Source: Manduca sexta (taxonomy: Eukaryota; Arthropoda; Insecta; Lepidoptera; Sphingidae). Taken from it: 64,000 bases of DNA. The stretch is taken from positions 18,670,777-18,734,776 of the forward strand of contig NC_051141.1 of NCBI RefSeq assembly GCF_014839805.1. Reading direction: 5' to 3'. Below are positions 60,441 through 64,000 of this stretch, piece after piece (within the stretch, counting starts at the first letter, position 1; each line of letters begins with the position of its first letter). The notes beneath the pieces were generated by a model, which saw only the letters and a program-made list of their open reading frames with translations, was not told where the DNA came from and made no database searches. The translations under genes were made by a program, and so were the position numbers.

Positions 60441-60970
60441 ATGTATATATGTTAATACATAATATATTTTGACTTCGACCAACGTGCGGACTTCTCGATC
60501 CTGTGTGGTTTTTGAACATACATACAAATAAATTAATTAATTAACTCACCCCAATTTTCTTTATAATATTTGTCCTTTTAATATTTGCTCCCAGGAGCCC
60601 TTTTCTTGTAACCGATTGCGTAATCCGTTGCCTCATGAGTGACAATCGGTTTCGTTTTTATGTACATATATTGACAATTTTTCTTCTTTTATCAACCTAC
60701 CGCAGAGTATTACAATATTCGAATACATATAATATATTTATCTGTGTTTTGTGTTGTGTTATGTGTAAACGTTAACGTAAATTAATTTAACCGAGTCCGT
60801 CCGCGCTTCCAATAATGAATAATATATAGTAAAACTAAACATCTTTCATGCGGCAAAAGTTCGTATTAAATTATATAATTATGTTTTTATTATTGCTAAG
60901 TTAGATAATTAGAACCCGTAATGCAGCGTTCCATTTAGGTATGGATGATAATATCTGTTGTTTTATATTA

Positions 60971-61115
60971 AAAAATATATATTGTGGCTCATGCTGTGAC
61001 TGTTTGTAACTAGAGTTACAATTACATTAGAAACCCTTACTATAATATATATGTGTAGTTTAAATTAAATTGAAAACTCCGTTAGCAGTCCATTAATAAT
61101 AAGTAAATAAATCAA
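60971..61115. repeat. Interspersed repeat with (AATA)n tail, copy 2
   Basis: Nearly identical to 2470-2613, including TAACTAGAGTTACAATTACA and CTCCGTTAGCAGTC. It lies 50 bp from the Helitron at 61164. Confidence 0.8.
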
Positions 61116-61163
61116 TATATAATAAATATTGTATATTTTAGAGATTTACTATTAATTAAAGAA

Positions 61164-61424
61164 CTAGCTTTTGTGCGGCTTCGCCCGCGTGAAGTTTTCC
61201 GGGTTTAATGTTTTTCCGACTTACTTGGTATGTATCGTTATATTATGACCAAATTACACAAAATCATTATAAATTGTAGCCTATATGTTATTCTGATGTA
61301 TAACCAATATTACTGTAAAGTTTCATTGAAATCCGTTCGGTAGTTTTTTCGTGAAAGAGGAACAAGCGTACATACATCTATACATCCATCCTCACAAACT
61401 TACGCATTTATAATATTAGTAGGA
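61164..61424 (-). mobile_element. Helitron-like element, TCCTACTAATATTATAA family, copy 2
   Basis: The 261 bp minus-strand copy lies between A and T. Its TCCTACTAATATTATAAATG start and CTAG end match copy 1 at 15329-15598, including the interior ATTATGACCAAATTACAC block. Confidence 0.85.
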
Positions 61425-61439
61425 TAACATAAGTTTTGG

Positions 61440-63200
61440 GATTATACTATACTATATTATATAGGTATTATACTCGGTGGTCCCTCTGATGTAAGGATCC
61501 GTCTAGACAGGCGCCATTTCAGTGTTTATTTTTAACGCTAAGCAACATAGTGCTTGCACGATGATATTAGGTTGCAACATTGTAGCTAGTGCGATTGTGT
61601 GACATCTAATATCACATATTAAGGAAGTGGGTTTCCAGCGCTCAGAGTATACTACATTCGTATGTAAAAATAAAGTTTCCGACAGCGTCGTGTCATTTCT
61701 GACACGTTTAAATCAGAGCGCAAAAGGTTAGTCTCCAGCAGCAAGGTGAAAAAATATTATTTGCTGGTAAAGCTGTCAGTCTTTTCATTTTATAAATTGA
61801 TTTTTTTACTTGCAGCATAGCGCCGTAGGGTGTATCACTCGATGTGCCCGGAGGAAAATGCCGCCGCATTTCCGTTATTTGATATTCGATGTTATTTTTC
61901 AAGTCTTTTTATAGCTTACGAACGATCCGTCCCGCCTCGCACGGGTAGCAGAGCATATATGTATACGTTTTTTTCTCTCGTAGTGTCTCGTTGCGCACTT
62001 TTCCACTCGGTTTATATAGAATCAGTGGGCGATATCGGGCGGCGCACGTCGCTTTGAGACCGTTTTAATTTATCGCGCCATAGTTTTTTTTTTAATAAAT
62101 ACTAAGATATTTGTTTAAATTATATGGTGTAAAAGACAATTATACTCTGCTTAAGGTGACTAATGTGTTTAATTACGACTAATATTGTATTCTTCTAAAT
62201 AACTTTCCCATTGCTACAAACTACGTGACATTTTTTGACATTAGAAGAGGTATATCCTTAAGATAGAGATACTATCGCGGACTATTCTGTAGACATATAA
62301 AAGAAGACCTATTCCACCATATATTTTGTACTGTTTTGTTATATTTGAATAAAAATTACCTTTGTATATTGTTTCCATATGTTACCGTTCATGTATTCAT
62401 CTAGCTTAGTTGGCAATGTTATTAGTCACGGACTCCAAACTGAATATGCCAGTATATGCCTGTTATGTTAAATTTAATTTTAGTTTTAGCGGTTTTTGAA
62501 GGCAGTTTGAATTTTGTTAAAAGCTTTTTATTATATACTTTGCGTTTACTTGGGCGACATACTCATTCCAGTTATTTCGGTTTAAAAACCAAACTACTCT
62601 ACTGACTTTAAAATAATATTTATGATACTAATCTGGAAGTATACACCTTCAAAAATAAAAGAATTCGTCACATCAATTATAAATGACTGCAATCTAACGT
62701 AACAAATACACGTCGAATTGAGTACCTCCTCCTTTTCTGAAGTCGGTTATAAATAGATAGAAGTAGATAATGGTAACGTTTGATTCATTACCTAAGTAGT
62801 AAAGCTCGTGCAAAACTACATCCAATGTATCGTACAAATGTTTTAATTCGGTCGGTTGACTTTTTCATTAAACTAACAGTACCACGCGGTTTTTCGAAAT
62901 TTACTCGTACACGAGTTCACACTCGACGTAGGGCGGAAGTGGCCAACGTCGTTACAAAACAATAACGTGCAAGTGACAACTTTGAAACCCGCGCGCATAC
63001 TCTGTTACAGTGCCATTTCAGTTTGGTCAACAAACATTTTTTAATTAACTGCACAAGGAATCACTAACGCAGCCAATGTTAACTTGTTTCGTTAGCTGTT
63101 GAAGTTTTTCTCGCTATTTCGGTCTTAGTATTAGTTTACTAGCTTTCGACATATTTGCTATTGGGAAAGCACATACCAGTCTCATGATACGTGACGCAGC
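61440..63200. other. Stretch with no gene I can support
   Basis: 61490-61640 resembles a diverged mobile repeat (CCGTCTAGACAGGCGCC, GCAACATTGTAGCTAGTGCG) with a possible relative near 270-310. 61800-62060 and 62880-62960 are GC-richer, with frames on both strands but no splice sites or domains. The rest is AT-rich. Confidence 0.4.
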
Positions 63201-63220
63201 TACTCTCTATTTCTTCCGCA

Positions 63221-63284
63221 AGTGGTAGAACTCATTCATATTATAGACATATTTGTCTACAGTATGAATGAGTTTCCTACCACT
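63221..63284. other. Near-perfect 28-30 bp inverted repeat
   Basis: AGTGGTAGAACTCATTCATA... pairs with ...TATGAATGAGTTTCCTACCACT around a loop of about four bases, with a two-base bulge and two mismatched positions. It could be a MITE remnant or a structured RNA. Confidence 0.7.
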
Positions 63285-63414
63285 ACCTATAATGCTACTG
63301 TCTCACCGTATTTTAACGTAAAGTGAAAGTTTGCTGTCATGTTTTGTATGATGATAATTTGTACCATCTATGAGTGTAAAGTATGGATATATTATAAATA
63401 TTTTTTTTATTTTT

Positions 63415-63742
63415 ATTGCTTTGAATGACGAGATGAGCTTGCCGTTCGCCTGATGGTAGGCGATACGATCGCCCATAAACAGTATAAACATGATCGAACA
63501 CCTTGAATTACAAAGTATTGTTTGGTATTCCACTGCGCTCGCCATCCTGAGAGTTGAGATGTTAAGTCTTATTATGCCCAGTAGTTACACTGGCTACAAT
63601 GTTCTCCAACTGGAACACAATCACTATAGTGAGTGAGTGACTATTGGAGTCACTACTCCACACTGCTGCTAGGCGGCAGAAATATCGGCATTGGGATGGT
63701 ACCTACCCAGGCGGACTCTCACGTATGAGAGACCTACCACTA
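63415..63742 (-). mobile_element. Repeat family B, minus strand, with a small internal insertion
   Basis: Complement of the family from GACGAGATGAGCTTGCCG to GGCGGACTCTCACGTATGAG. An extra GTGAGTGAGTGAC tract with partial inverted symmetry sits at 63629-63658. Confidence 0.78.
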
Positions 63743-64000
63743 GTATACAAATGAGGTCAGTCTTTATACATTACATTACAACTGTAATTAAAAGTAAAGT
63801 AAATATACGTAGTAAGAGAAGTCCGGGATGCAAGGTAAAGAGAATTCTATCAGCAAAAATGAAATGTGTTACTCGGAAACTTGTGGTAAACACAAAATGT
63901 TTGCATCACAAACATTTCAGTTGGAAGCACACACTTTAATGTTACACATTATTATGAAAGTTTTTAATAAATTTCGTAGATATAAAACGTCGAATTTGGA

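Larger units (their letters stand above)
46238..64000 (+). other. Probable intron 2 of the BLOS2-like gene (open at the window end)
   Basis: Begins at donor GTAGGT after the phase-0 exon. I searched for a continuation (an EDY-x-LLE-like helix after an acceptor) in the rest of the window and saw none, so the intron probably extends beyond 64000. It is densely filled with nested transposons, listed individually. If the gene call is wrong, this stretch is simply intergenic. Confidence 0.4.

Noticed and set aside
1..64000. CRISPR arrays, bacterial operons, viral genomes
   Set aside because: Spaced short direct repeats, ribosome binding sites and gene clusters are absent. All signals are those of an insect nuclear genome.

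Overview
The window looks like nuclear DNA of a moth or butterfly (Lepidoptera). It is AT-rich, very sparse in coding sequence, and packed with short non-autonomous transposons of types known from lepidopteran genomes: tRNA-headed SINEs, Helitron-like elements ending in CTAG, hAT-, PIF/Harbinger- and mariner-type miniature elements, and 5'-truncated RTE-type LINE tails. Nothing looks bacterial or viral. There is no rRNA gene, intact tRNA gene or CRISPR array. Almost every long reading frame lies inside a repeat.

I can support two host genes, in divergent (head-to-head) orientation. The minus-strand gene starts at 38365 with a signal-peptide exon (38281-38365). It continues after a 16.4 kb intron with a 252 nt exon (21661-21912). 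The phases fit and give 112 N-terminal residues of a secreted or membrane protein with a furin-type RERR site and a Pro/Ala-rich, N-glycosylation-site-rich stretch. I do not recognise the family, and I found no third exon before the window ends at base 1. The plus-strand gene starts at 39744 (exon 39744-39792) and continues after a 6.3 kb intron with exon 46107-46237. The phases fit again and give 60 residues that resemble the N-terminal half of BLOC-1 subunit 2 (BLOS2). Its later exons lie beyond base 64000. About 1.4 kb separates the two start codons and should contain both promoters.

Layout. 1-21.6 kb: probable intron 2 of the minus gene (or sequence beyond it), with scattered SINE, Helitron and MITE copies, an RTE tail with a 12 bp target duplication, and a 25 bp-stem hairpin. 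21.9-38.3 kb: intron 1 of the minus gene, with a PIF/Harbinger MITE, a SINE with a 15 bp target duplication, a 114-118 bp tandem repeat and a CCAAT/CRE module. 38.4-39.7 kb: the divergent promoter region. 39.8-46.1 kb: intron 1 of the BLOS2-like gene, carrying a 1.1 kb tandem duplication whose copies differ only in homopolymer lengths. 46.2-64 kb: probable intron 2 of the BLOS2-like gene. It is the most transposon-rich part: a triple-nested hAT/TIR/RTE stack, an inverted pair of Helitrons, two oppositely oriented 1.2 kb foldback elements, a full-length 1.16 kb Helitron with internal 123 bp repeats, and a TATA/AATAAA module that is a solo LTR or an isolated promoter.

Most element boundaries come from terminal motifs and target-site duplications read directly. 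Family names are inferences from those ends and from familiarity with lepidopteran repeats, with no database search.
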